Shown here: positions 44,656 through 55,252 of the stretch, piece by piece
How the letters are laid out: every line of letters starts with the position of its first letter
How positions within the stretch are numbered: the first letter of the stretch is position 1
DNA from: Metaphire vulgaris
Lineage: Eukaryota; Annelida; Clitellata; Crassiclitellata; Megascolecidae
NCBI GenBank assembly: GCA_018105865.1
Contig: CM030848.1
Span: 6,676,301 to 6,740,300 of the forward strand
Reading direction: 5' to 3'
DNA length: 64,000 nt
Notes under the pieces: model-generated
The model's database searches: none
What the model was told of the DNA's origin: nothing
Seen by the model: the letters and a program-made list of their open reading frames with translations, nothing else
Made by a program: the position numbers and the translations under genes

Positions 44656-46830
44656 TTAAGTTCTCTGCCCGGAAGCAGGTCCTGGTTCCCATTGGCGCCA
44701 TCTATCTCTGTCAGCAGCTTGGGTCTTTAATCCTTTGTATCCGTCTTTTGGCATCATCCAGTGCAGTAGTGATGTACGTGGTCTTCCTCTGTTTATTTCC
44801 CCCCCCCCATGTGCCCTTCCAGTATTGTTTTGAACAACGATTCTCCTCTTAAAATGTGGCCCATCCAGTTCCTTTGCCTTTGTTTTATTGTTTTTATTAT
44901 TGTCTTTTTCTCTTTCACGATATCTAGGACTTCTTTATTGGATATATGTTGTGTCCAGCTTATTCTTTCCATTCGCCTCCATATCCACATCTCGAACGCC
45001 TCCAGTCTTCTGATGTCATCTTTTCTCATCGTCCATGTCTCTGAGCCATATAACACCACACTCCATATCAGTGTTTTAATCATTCTCTTCTTTAGCCCTT
45101 TATCGAGATTACTCCTCATTATTTCCTTCCTTTGGTAGAATGCTTCCTTTCCCATTGCAATTCTCCTTCTTATTTCGCTTTGACATCTGGCATCTTCCGT
45201 GATAAGGCTGCCAAGGTAGCAGAATTGTTTCACTTGTTCTACCTTCTGTCCATAGATTGTGATGTTTGCCTCCTTTCCTTGCTCTTTACTGATGACCATC
45301 ACTTTCGTCTTTTGATGTTAATCCTCATACCATATTCTTCGGATACGAAGGCCAGTCTATCCATGATGTTTTGTAAGGCTTTTTCTTTGTTTGCTAACAT
45401 AGCCTGATCGTCTGCAAATCGCAATGCTGGTACCAATACTCCTCCTACTTTGATTCCTTCTTCCAACTCCTCTAGTGCTTCTTTGATCAGTTCTTCGATG
45501 TATATATTGAATAGCAGTGGTGACAGCGGGCATCCCTGTCTTACCCCTCTTCCAATCTTTCCCGGTTCTGTCATGTCTCCTTCTATTCTTATTCTCACTG
45601 CTTGTCCCATGTAGAGATTACCGATTAGCCGTCTTTCTCTCCAATCCACTCCAAGTCTGCGCAATGCCCTCATTAACTTAACCCAGTCCACTCTATCAAA
45701 GGCCTTCTCATAGTCTACAAAGCATATGTAGACATCCTTGCCATGTTGTATACTTCTTTCACTTAGTACTCTTAAAGATCCAATGGCATCCCTAGTCCCC
45801 ATTCCTCTTCTAAATCCAAATTGATCATTGCCAAGGAAGTGGATGCTATCAACTTTTGCCTGTATTCTTTTGGTGAGAATTTTCAGAACAATTTTGGCTG
45901 CATGACTAACCAAGCTGATCATTCTAAATTCCTCACAATTTACTGCATTTAATTTCTTCTCTACAGGAATCATAACTGTCTGTAGGAAGTCTTCTGGCCA
46001 TATCCCAGTTGCATAAATGTCACGACAAATTTGATATAGTACCTTCCTTCCCTTCTCTCCGAGTGATTTTAGCATTTCACTGGGTATGTTGTCAACTCCT
46101 TCTGCCTTGTTGTTTTCCATTTCTTCTATGGCCTTTGTTATTTCTTCTTCTATTATGTCTGGTCCTTTATCCTCCAGCTCTTCATTATATTCTTTTTCAC
46201 CTAGGTCTATGGGTCTATTATCTTTCATGTAAAGCTCTTCAATGTACTCTTTCCACCTTTTCTTCACAGTTTCATGATCAGTTAACAGTTTTCCTTCTTT
46301 ATCTTTAATTGTATTACCACTTCCTCCTCTTCCCGATTTCTTTGTCAGTCTTTTTACCCTTTTATATACTTGATCATATCTTCCTCTACATTGCATGTCT
46401 TCTATTTCTTTGCACTGTTCCTCCCACCATTTTCTCTCTTGCACTGTCTGTTGTTTTCCGTAATTTGTTATTTAGTCTTCTGTATTCCTTCTTTGCTTTC
46501 TCTGTAGTTTGATGTTTCCAATGCCTCCTCTCCTCCATGAGCTTGATCATTTCTGATGTAATGCATGGTTTCTTTGCACATTCTCCTTCTTTGTAGCCTA
46601 ATGTTTTTATTGCCTCTTCTGACATAATGTCCTTTAGTTTCTGCCAGCGTTCCTCAATCGTTTTATTTCCACTTGTTTGCTCAATTCGTTTTTCTATGCC
46701 TTCCGATAGTACCTGTCCTTTTTCCTTAATTGCTTCTCTATTCCATTTCTTCTTTATCACTTTCCTTTTCCTGATTAATTTGAGGTTTAATTCCATGTTT
46801 ATGCCCACCAGGTTATGTACCACTTTGTTA
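44656..46830 (-). pseudogene. Non-LTR retrotransposon, 5'-truncated, nearly complete reverse transcriptase
   Basis: Three minus-strand frames follow one another. 46823-~46440 gives the pre-RT region (..EKMVGG). 46444-45299 is 381 aa with the RT core: FRMISLVSHAAKIVLKIL, QFGFRRGMGTRDAI, FVDYEKAFDRVDW (motif A), RQGCPLSPLLFNIYIEEL (motif B), LRFADDQAML (catalytic F-A-D-D). Then 45302-~44793 has IYGQKVEQVKQFCYLGSLIT, LIWSVVLYGSETWTMR and RQRNWMGHILRGESLF, followed by GRPRTSLLHWMM and a stop near 44656. Single-base shifts separate the frames; the last is in a run of ten C at ~44800. The AP-endonuclease part is missing, so it is a 5'-truncated dead copy. The clade is not assigned from memory. Confidence 0.93.
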
Positions 46831-46931
46831 TAATATATTAAATTATTATTACTTAGAGTCTAGACTCCTAGTACGTCATGCAGTACTAATTAAATGTTAT
46901 GGTTGCACATGAAATTTTCCAAGAGGCTGCT

Positions 46932-47197
46932 CAGTAGCGTCATTTCACACTTTTCTGGGGGGACGAGATAATTTTTTGCCAAACTTTTGAAAATTCTAGG
47001 CAATTTTTTTGCAAATTTAAGGCAATTTTTCAACATTTTAGGCATTTTTTTGCAGTTTTGGCAAATTTTTGGGCCAATTTTGGCAAATTTGCAATTTTTA
47101 ATATTTTTTGGCAATTTTTTGGCATTTTTTGCGATATTTTGCGCATTAATTTTTCATTTCCTTGGGGGCCACGCCCCCCCCCCAAATGACGCCCCTG
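46932..47197. mobile_element. CAGKRGCGTCATTT-ended MITE
   Basis: The ends CAGTAGCGTCATTTCACACT and, inverted, CAGGGGCGTCATTTGGGGGG match. The interior is a run of diverged GGCAATTTTTTGGCA-like words. The flanking 8-mers AGGCTGCT and AGCCTAAT match only partly. It is related at its ends to the element at 49224-49461. Confidence 0.65.
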
Positions 47198-47299
47198 AGC
47201 CTAATTTTATTAACGGCATTGGAATTTTCCCGATGTTTCTATTCAAGGTTTATTTGTTCATATGAAAACTAAAAGTTAAAAATAATTTAGGCCTATCAA

Positions 47300-48086
47300 A
47301 AAATGTGGGGTTCCTTTATATCTTTGCATTCGAAAATTTTCACACTGAGAAGTGAGAAGTGATTTGCGTTCGAATAGAAGTTTAATGTTGCGCAATTATT
47401 TTTGAATAAAGAAAAGTTTAGAAAACAAACCATGGTTGTCGATATGTACGCGATAGCTGGCCAGACCTAGAGTCTGTAAAAAATGCTTTGATCTTGTACA
47501 TATTTATCAGAAAAGACGTTTCGCAAAATAATATTTTCCATGAACATCGGGTCCTGTAATTTAGAAATGTTGAACTGCGCCTTGAAATCCACTGATCTAC
47601 CACCCACGCACCACGGTCGGCTACACAGTAATCTGGATTCAAGAGAGTGGTAGGCTGGAATTCGACGAGTAGGCCTACTCTGATCCAACTGTATGGAATT
47701 CATGTTGAGTAATCCTACAGTTGCAAAATATCCGGAAGATCCGATACATTGAGTCCGGAGGTTTTTAATTTTTTTAAAGTGTAGTGAATCAATAGTGATA
47801 ATACGTGCGTATTGGTAGGATCCTTACCATGCATTCACACGGTAGCGACTTCGAATCTCAATCTCTACTGCATGGCGACTTTGGACTAGTATAGTTTCAG
47901 AACCATGCTTATAAAACATATCTCTTGCAATTACCGGTAGCTTTTCTTTAATAGCCGGTCTTGCTGTCTGACTGATCTCTGTAAAGATCGGGTCTTCTAC
48001 GGATGGATTTTGAAGTACCAAAAATTTATACCCTTGAGTATTATAACTGGTGCTATAGAAGTGCATAATTATTAATTAGTTGTGGC
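47300..48086. other. No gene recognised
   Basis: Non-coding by eye. Some CpG (ATACGTGCGTATTGG at ~47801) but no exon or repeat pair supported. Confidence 0.45.
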
Positions 48087-48264
48087 CAGTGTTTATTCTA
48101 GCCCCTTGACATTGGGGGGATTTTGAAATGTTTGGGGGGACAAGGTTTGAGTTTCCACACGTTGGGGGGGATTTCCATTCCCCAGCCAACATCTAAAAAA
48201 ATTTGAGGGGGCAATTTTAAAACTTGGGGGGAATTCCCCCTAAGAAGGCCTAGAATAAACACTG
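48087..48264. mobile_element. CAGTGTTTATTCTAG-family hAT MITE (178 bp)
   Basis: The ends CAGTGTTTATTCTAGCCCCT and, inverted, CAGTGTTTATTCTAGGCCTT have a perfect 8-bp duplication GTTGTGGC (48079-48086, 48265-48272). The interior is G-rich (TTGGGGGGATTT..). Partial relatives lie at 41779 and 43026. Confidence 0.94.
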
Positions 48265-48270
48265 GTTGTG

Positions 48271-48977
48271 GCTCGTCCACAAATGACGTAACGCGCCTAA
48301 GGGGTAGGGGTCCGGACATTTGTTACGAAGTGTGACGAGGGGGTTCCGTAAATGTGACGTAACGCAACACAAAAAATAAGTGACGACCTTTTTTTTGCTG
48401 GTCAGGGTATTTGGAGAGGGAAAATACAAGGATGACGTTTTTTGCTTGTCAATATGTTTGGAGAGGGAAAAGATAGGATGATCTTTTTTGCTTGTCGACT
48501 TTTCGAACGACGAAAAGGGGGTCGGCGGCCCGTTGTTACGTCAGTGGCGTAGCGTGACTTTTGGGGGCCCGGGGGGCATCTTTGTCATGGGGCCCCAAAG
48601 TTTCAAAGTTTCGGGCTGACGAGCAAAAAAAAGGTCATCACCTCCTTTTTTATCCTGACGAGGAAAAAAAAAGGTCATCACCTCCTTTTTTATCCTGACG
48701 AGCAAAAAAAAAAGTCGTCAGCACGTTCATTTCTATGGTTAGGGTTAAGAAGTGTTAGGGTTAACCCTAACTTAACCCTAGCTAAGACCCCTCTTTGGGG
48801 GCCCCCCCGCCCGGGGCCCGGGGGCCAGTCAACAAAGTGCCCCCCGCCCCCCCACGTTACGCCACTGTGTTACGTCATACTTTAGGGGTCTGACTTTTTT
48901 GTTACGTCGCGTTACGTAGGGGGGAAGAGTGAGTCAAAAGGACCAAATTCGCGTTACGTCATTTATGGACGACCCCT
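48271..48977. mobile_element. GTCGTCCATAAATGACG-ended MITE with a nested hAT MITE
   Basis: The left end CTCGTCCACAAATGACGTAA and the inverted right end GGTCGTCCATAAATGACGTA both continue into ACGCG. The interior repeats 'GACGTAACG' and three cassette copies (GACGACCTTTTTTTTGCTGG etc., 48381-48500). A second MITE (48542-48867) is inserted within it. The left terminus is next to the 48087 MITE, so its exact start is uncertain. Confidence 0.75.
48542..48867. mobile_element. CAGTGGCGTAGCGTGAC-ended hAT MITE, nested
   Basis: The ends CAGTGGCGTAGCGTGACTTT and, inverted, CAGTGGCGTAACGTGGGGGG have a perfect 8-bp duplication TGTTACGT (48534-48541, 48868-48875). It carries three tandem cassette copies (TGACGAGCAAAAAAAAGGTC etc., 48617-48722) and the telomere-like palindrome GTTAGGGTTAACCCTAACTT at ~48752. 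Confidence 0.94.
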
Positions 48978-49223
48978 TATTCACCCCTAATTATGATGCA
49001 AACAAGGAGTGGCAAAATGCCAGTTCGACCTGCATAAGTGCAGAGAACTCATTCAATAGAATTAAACGGCTAAAATCAGACTGACTTCTGCCTGAAATTG
49101 ACCAGATCTTCAGCAGTATGGATTAGTGTTAAGTTGTTAACACCAAGAAAGATCTTCAAGTATTATAACGGTGTTATTATTATTCTCTTAGCAGGCTACC
49201 TGACATGAAATGAGACAAGCACT

Positions 49224-49461
49224 TAGGGACGTCATTTGGGGGAAGGGGGGCATTTGCCCCCCTGATTCTGAGGGGAAAATTTTTTTTGCCAATGTTTGTG
49301 TTATTTTAGATCTTACACGCCCTAAAGGAGTGCTTGATGATGTTAAGTAACCGTGAAAATTGGCTGACAAGCAAAAAAAAGTCGTCAGCTTTTTCGCAAA
49401 CTTGTAACTTGTCAGGTCGAAAGTGTTTTGCCCCCTGAAAAACAGTGAAATGACGTCTCTG
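49224..49461. mobile_element. TAGGGACGTCATTT-ended hAT MITE
   Basis: The ends TAGGGACGTCATTTGGGGGA and, inverted, CAGAGACGTCATTTCACTGT are flanked by CAAGCACT / CGAGCACT (7 of 8). One cassette, GACAAGCAAAAAAAAGTCGT, lies at ~49363. Confidence 0.85.
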
Positions 49462-49613
49462 CGAGCACTGCAACTAATGATGGAAATAAGTTATAAAGTA
49501 AGCAGTGGAGGCTCCACCGGGGGGCCCGTGCCCCCTATTGAGAGCCTTGCCCCCCAGTTGGGACCCTATACTTAATGCTACATACATTAAACAACAAATG
49601 GTTGGCCCCCATG

Positions 49614-49793
49614 CAGTGGCGGCTCCACCGGGGGGGGCAGGGTGGGGGCCCGTGCCCCCTATTGAGAGCCTTCCCCCCCAGTTGGACCCTATACTTAATG
49701 CTACATACATTAAACAACAAATGGTTGGCCCCCATGATTTAAAGTTGCCCCCCCCCAACGGCCCCCACTTGCCAAATCCTAGAGCCGCCACTG
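49614..49793 (+). mobile_element. CAGTGGCGGCTCCA-family hAT MITE inserted into a sibling copy
   Basis: Complete 180-bp copy with a perfect 8-bp duplication CCCCCATG (49606-49613, 49794-49801) made from the outer copy's own 'GGCCCCCATGATTAG'. Confidence 0.95.
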
Positions 49794-49819
49794 CCCCCAT
49801 GATTAGAAGTTGCCCCCCA

Positions 49820-50713
49820 CAGTGTTGTATGAAGTAGAGTTTGAGTACTCAAGTAAAAGTACAAGTATTATGTCGTTTTTTACTTAAGTAAAAGTAAAAA
49901 GTACCTATAAAAAGTTACTCAAGTAAAAGTAAAAAAGTACTCCTCAAATCAAAGTTACTTTTTAAGTAAAAAGTACCGTGACAGACGGAATCATCAATAA
50001 CTCCCACATTATCATGCTAAATCACATTTTTTATTACTACTTTTAAGCAACATGCAGAAGCCTCAGCAGTCAACACGTACACATTTACACCATTAACTGC
50101 ATTAGTACAAATGCTGGTTTCACAAAGCCGTAGCTAGGGGGCAGGGTCAAGCTGTCCCGGGCGCCGTCCTCGAAGGTGCAATTTGCACACTAAGTCCTTA
50201 ATTTTTCATACCACTTTCCTCCGGCGTGAAAATAATGTTGATAAGTAAAAAAAGGTCATCGCCGGTTTTCAGACTGTCACAGGTTTAAAATTTGTATGTT
50301 GTACGTTGCCGTGAAAACTCGGGTAAGCAAAAAAAGGCCATCACCGGAATTTAGGGGTGCAGAATTTATACCTTACCCCGGGCGCCGACTGCTCTAACTG
50401 CGGCTCTGTGATTGCATGTAGGTCTAAGAAAGATCAAGTTTTCAAACAATCTGTCAGTCATGCGTGTACGTTTGTTGGTCATTGTCAACCCTGTACGACT
50501 AAACACGGGAAGTTGTGAAGAATTAAACAGATACTCCAGTAAATGTATCGAAATTTGGCGATGAGAAATTTTACTTGTAACGAAACGTGAAAGACATAAT
50601 GTAACGAAGTAAAAGTACTAGGTAAGTTGTGTACTTCGTTACAGTATGAAGTACTCAGAATTGTACTTAAGTAATGTAACGCGTTACTTTTACTTCGTTA
50701 CCGCGCAACACTG
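49820..50713. mobile_element. hAT element with TACTTAAGTA-rich ends
   Basis: The ends CAGTGTTGTATGAAGTAGAG and, inverted, CAGTGTTGCGCGGTAACGAA are followed by many AAGTAAAAGTA / GTTACTTTTACTTCG words. It is flanked by CCCCCCA on both sides (7-8-bp duplication in a C run of the outer MITE). No transposase; contains the 50123-50408 MITE. Confidence 0.85.
50123..50408. mobile_element. CARAGCCGTAGCTAGG-family MITE, innermost
   Basis: The ends CAAAGCCGTAGCTAGGGGGC and, inverted, CAGAGCCGCAGTTAGAGCAG are flanked by TGGTTTCA / TGATTGCA (6 of 8). It has two cassette copies (GATAAGTAAAAAAAGGTCAT, GGTAAGCAAAAAAAGGCCAT) and CCCCGGGCGCCG near both ends. Same family as 62820-63076. Confidence 0.8.
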
Positions 50714-50766
50714 CCCCCCAACGGCCCCACCACTTGCCAAATCCTAGAGCCGCCACTGAAAGTAAG

Positions 50767-51010
50767 TAAAATCTCGTTAACTTCTATAGTGCTTTCAAAA
50801 GAAGCACCGAAGTAGCTCCTTATTCCTATGCGCTTAATCTCAAAATGAAGTAGCTATAGCCAAAGGTGGGTCATTTAATCAAAAGGGCGAGTGGGTGGGA
50901 CATTGCAGCTATGGAGGAAATGATTTTTTTGAAGAGAAATGATTTTAGTTTAGAAAGAAAAACATGAGCAGATGTTGCAAGAAGGGGAAAAGTTGTAACT
51001 CAGAGTTTAG
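50767..51010 (-). mobile_element. LINE 3'-end fragment with (GTAA)n tail
   Basis: AAATCTCGTTAACTTCTATAG...GCACCGAAGTAGCTCCTTAT... and AGAGAAATGATTTTAGTTTA match the 3' end of the LINE remnant at 54066-55190. Both have (TAAG)n at the plus-strand left, i.e. at the element's 3' terminus. Confidence 0.8.
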
Positions 51011-51034
51011 ATATGATTAAAAATGATACCATTC

Positions 51035-51350
51035 GCAAAGACCCGAGATGAACAAAGACTGTTATGGAAAAGATCACAAAGACAGAAAATTATCAATATT
51101 TGGACACATCTGCAGAATGAGGGATGAAAGACTAATAAATACAGTGATGATGGGAAGATCAGATGGTATGCGAAAAAAGAGGAAGACCAAAGAGAATATG
51201 GATCGATGATATTCTTGAATGGGCTGGGCTGGACTTGACAACCAAAATGCCATACACATGGCCAAAGAAAGGAAAGGGCCATGGGCGAGCACTTCTACAC
51301 CGTTGGCTCCAACAGTCCTTATGGACTATGGAGTGTGATGATGATGACTG
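51035..51350 (+). pseudogene. LINE C-terminal fragment
   Basis: The plus strand contains, across frames, 'NIWTHLQNEG'-like residues, then MRKKRGRPKRIWIDDILEWA and GLDL, ending ALLHRWLQ and a GATGATGAT tail. This is the GRPKxxWxDDIxxW end of a LINE ORF2. Frameshifts make it non-functional. Confidence 0.75.
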
Positions 51351-51359
51351 GAACTATCA

Positions 51360-53240
51360 TGTAGAGCAACCATCTAAAACTTCTCTGCCATGGATCAGCC
51401 TCTCATTTTGTTCACCTCTGCATTGTAAAATGTGCATCAGTCAATCACATATCTTAGAAAATTTGACAGTAGATTTATTTATTCCAGAAGTTGATTACAG
51501 TATATAATATATGGCATTCATTAATGCTATTGCATTTAAAGTCATTTTATTTAAACAGGTACAGCTAAGCTTTAATACATTGAGTATTGTACTGTATGTG
51601 GTCTTGTTATCCATTTGAAGTGCAGTGAAGAAGTAGACAGTAGTGGCAATATGAAGCTGGAAAAGGTCCACATCTAAAATGCCATTATAATTATAGTGTA
51701 TCATACAAACCAGCACTTTGGTTTTAACTGATGCAGCTTGACATTCACTGTAGTTGCCAGTTGGAGGGTCCACCAGTTTTGAGACAAATACTGTAGTGAA
51801 ATCATCAAAAGTATATTCAGCAGATACAAAACTACAGTAGCTAGCCTAGCCCTGTAAAATAGGGAGCTGTATCTGACTATCTTGTATTGGTAGTGAATTT
51901 TGATGGCCAAACTACCTAGAGGTTGGAACAAATGCTATGCTAGAACAACCAGTATATTGCCAGTAGGTTTATGCATGACTTGAGATACCAAGCAGCCAAT
52001 TACTGGTCATGACTGGTGTAGCCAGGATTTCAGAATAGGGGCACCAAGGCTTTTACTACAATAGGGTGGGACAAACGGTTGTCGCCAAAACCAGACAAAA
52101 ATAAATATGAATACAGTAAATCAATTTAACCAATTATTCAGACTATCTTTATCACTTATTTGTATGACTTAAGCATTTTACTGGTTACACTTCTTGGCAT
52201 GAATTGTCAAATTGTTAAGGGCTCCAGTGCCTGTTTTCAATAATATATAATCTGTGGTTAGTAGTGGCTGGTTTATATGAAAACAATGATGAGCATCTAA
52301 ATTCTGCAAAGTGGTTGTGTTGTAACTTGTCAGTACACTTGTTATCTTTGTGCAAAATCTATCATGACACAGACTGTCAATTTACTAAAAAATACACTTC
52401 AAAGTTAGAAAATAAATACTTTTATTTATTATGAAAGGTCAGAGGTCAAAACAAGAATACTGTACATTCATTGTCCACATTAACCCCAGTCTGATCAGTG
52501 TGTGGCCAGGATAGGAGCACAACAAAATCAATCCTTCAATTGACAGCCTACACCAAATGACTACTGTAACTTTTAATAAAACACTATATACAAACACTAT
52601 ACAGAATTATACATAGGAGTCTGTAGGTGCTGAAAATATGATAAAGTGCATGAATATTTAATATAAAATGATCATCTATGATAAACAGAGATAGCTTTAG
52701 GTAGACTTTTGAGAAAAATCTGACAAATAATAATAAATTTAATTGCAGCATTTAAGAATATTAAAGCATAAAATAATATAGTCTAGGCTGAAACAACATT
52801 CTGTACATTATAATAAAAATGTCTAAAGTCTAAGTTGTCATTATTTAATTAATGTAACTGTTCATGTTCTATGAGTAGGTACAGTTTTTACTACAAAAAA
52901 ATCTTCAGGCCTGTTCTGTTGATTTTTGCCTGACAAATAAGTTAAACAAATCCACTTTATAACTTAATTATATTTATAGTAGACTATGATCCACAAGATC
53001 TACATGTGATCAAATCACAGCATCATTATCAACAGAAAAGTCAGAAAGTACACCTCATGCTCTTGTGACAGAGATGTAACAGATGCAAATATACCTTTAT
53101 CATTGGCACTCTTTATGAATCCATGAAACAGTCGCCATAGTGAATCCATTACATCACAATAGCCTTAGTATCAGATTTACAAAAGTAAAGAAGTTGGGTT
53201 CTGTTGCTTTGAGGTAGTTTTAAAATTACAGCGCTTTCTT
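51360..53240. other. No gene recognised
   Basis: AT-rich non-coding DNA with no supported exon or repeat. 'GGTGTAGCCAGGATTTCAGAATAGGGGCACCAAGGC' at ~52016 looks like the end of an old hAT MITE, but no partner end was found. Confidence 0.45.
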
Positions 53241-54065
53241 TGTAAAATGTTGAGCTGCATAAATAAAAAATGGCGGTTTTACAATAATCCATCATTTCTG
53301 CAAGTGAATGGACGAAAAGTGCATATGTGGACAAAAGTCTACACACCTGCATGGAATGAACGCGAAAGGTGGCATTTGAAGCAGAAGCATTTGTCAACAA
53401 TTTCCTTAGGAACGGAGCTTGCTTGCCAACTGAAGCACCTTCGCGGGTCAAATTTGTCAGGCTTGCAGATAGCTCGCGTTGGTCTTGCATTAAGAAAATT
53501 ATGATGTCTAATATTGAATTTTTGTCTATTATGGCAGTTTGCGTGACGGCCAATGTATGATACTGACGATACGCCACACCTTTTTAGAAGGCGTGACCTT
53601 AATATCCTGGTGCGAAAACGCTGACTGACGTTTTAAATTGGTTACAAGTACCACGCGTCTGCCCGTTAAAACGCATGCTTCGTTATCTAAAGGTAACACG
53701 CAGACAGCAGGACATTTAGCCTTAGCACTGAGACTTTAGCCAGTCCACTGATGAGTATGCATCTAGTCACGGATACAAAGACAATACTACGTGGACTAGA
53801 CGAATGCCCATCGCAGAAACAAGCCAAACATAGAAGGCCGTCACATAACCGATCTTCCTTTAATGTATTAAAGACGCGTTGATTTTTTGTCGGCGATTAT
53901 TATTTCAAAGATTTAATTTCTTATAAATAACTGCGGCTTATAAAAGAAAGCCAAAGTTTAATCAAACATCGACGACCGATGCCCTCCGCGTTCTTACTCT
54001 AGTTCTGTCTGTCAACGTCTCAACGATTCCGCAAACATTTTTATAGCGCTAAGATAGAGATTAAT
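53241..54065. other. CpG-richer stretch of unknown nature
   Basis: CpG density rises from ~53360 to ~54060 (TACCACGCGTCTGCCCG, ACGCGTTGATTTTTTGTCGG). A 142-codon antisense frame (53149-53577) and two plus frames exist, but none has a recognisable domain or a proper ATG context. It may be the 5' region of an unseen gene or an old element. Confidence 0.3.
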
Positions 54066-55190
54066 CAATCAAGAAGTAAGTAAGTAAGTAAGTAAAATCT
54101 CGTTAATTTCTAAAGCGCTTCCAAAAGATGCACCGAAGTAGCTCCTTATTCCTATGCGCTCAATCTCAAATGAAGTAGCTATAGCCAAAGGTGGGTCATT
54201 CATGCCGGGTCATTTAATCAAAAGGTCGAGTGAGCAGGACGCTATAGCTATGGAGGGAATGATTTTATAAAGAGAAATGATTTTAGTTTAGAAAGAAAAA
54301 CATGAGATGTTGCAAGAAGGGGCGAAAATTGTGACTCAGAGTTTGTTATTTGGCTTTGCTGTAGACAACGAAGGGATATTGGAATTGAGTTCCAAAGCTC
54401 AGGTGCCGCATATGAAAAAGCACGATTGCAAATTTTGAGAGATGATTGATTCAGAGGTCGAAGGAGAGTTACATGAGAAGAGGATCTAGTAGATCCAGGT
54501 TGTTGTGGAATGATCAGATTTCTTAGGTAGATTGGTTTTGATGTATGGAGTGAGTTATAAGTCATCGATATTATTTTATATTCAATGCGTTCTGTTATCT
54601 TGAGCTAGTGGAGAGATTTGAGTAATGGTGTAATGTGGCAAAATTTAGGCGATTTAGTTACTGCACGAGCTAAGGCATTTTGAATCGATTGGAGTTTACA
54701 TATGGAAGCCTTTGGAAGATTGTGAAACCGTGAGTTGCAGTAGTCTAACTTAGAGTGAACTATTGAAGTGGCAATAGTGGAAGCAGTTTTAATATCAAGG
54801 TATAGGGGCGAAGGCGACGTAGATCACGAATGTGAGCATAACAGGTTTTTTATAGTTGAGATATGTGAGCTTCAAAATTTAAGGAGTCAAAAGTAAATCC
54901 AAGATTTTTTGCAGTTGGAACAGGGGTTATTATTGTATCTGGGGCTAAAATCAGTGTGGGATTTTCAATTTTTTCAGTTGTTGTGGCAGTCCAAATAAGA
55001 GAAATTCTGTTTTGGAGGGATTGAGGGCAAGGAGATTAGCTGACATCCACATCCACGATGAGATTGACAAAAATGCTGATTCTAGTTGAGAGATTGATGC
55101 CTTAAAGGAAGATGGAGTAAACGAAAGAAATAAGAACATATTATTATTATTATTATTTCTAGACAATTTCTCCAGCGCAGTAAACAAGGC
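54066..55190 (-). pseudogene. LINE remnant (CR1/Jockey-like tail) with 3' (GTAA)n
   Basis: From right to left on the minus strand: SISQLESAFLSISSWMWMSA and NLLALNPSKTEFLLFG (the region just after the RT catalytic box), then in other frames KSLKICNRAFSYAAPELWNS and LKSFLFIKSF, the element's C-terminus. A 3' UTR ends in (TTAC)n at 54066-54100. Frames are broken. The 3' part recurs at 50767-51010. Confidence 0.85.
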
Positions 55191-55252
55191 TAAAGCCTAC
55201 GACAAAACCACTTTGACATAATTCTATCAGTAAAATCCTATATTAAATAGGT

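Larger units (their letters stand above)
49503..50758 (+). mobile_element. CAGTGGCGGCTCCA-family hAT MITE, split by nested insertions
   Basis: The outer copy has a perfect 8-bp duplication AAAGTAAG (49495-49502, 50759-50766). Its own ~190 bases lie at 49503-49613, 49802-49819 and 50714-50758. The rest consists of a second copy of the same family (49614-49793), a TACTTAAG-type hAT element (49820-50713), and a further MITE inside the latter (50123-50408). Confidence 0.9.

Noticed and set aside
53149..53577. 142-codon minus-strand frame in a CpG-richer stretch
   Set aside because: No ATG start, no domain, and competing plus frames of similar length; cannot be supported as a gene.
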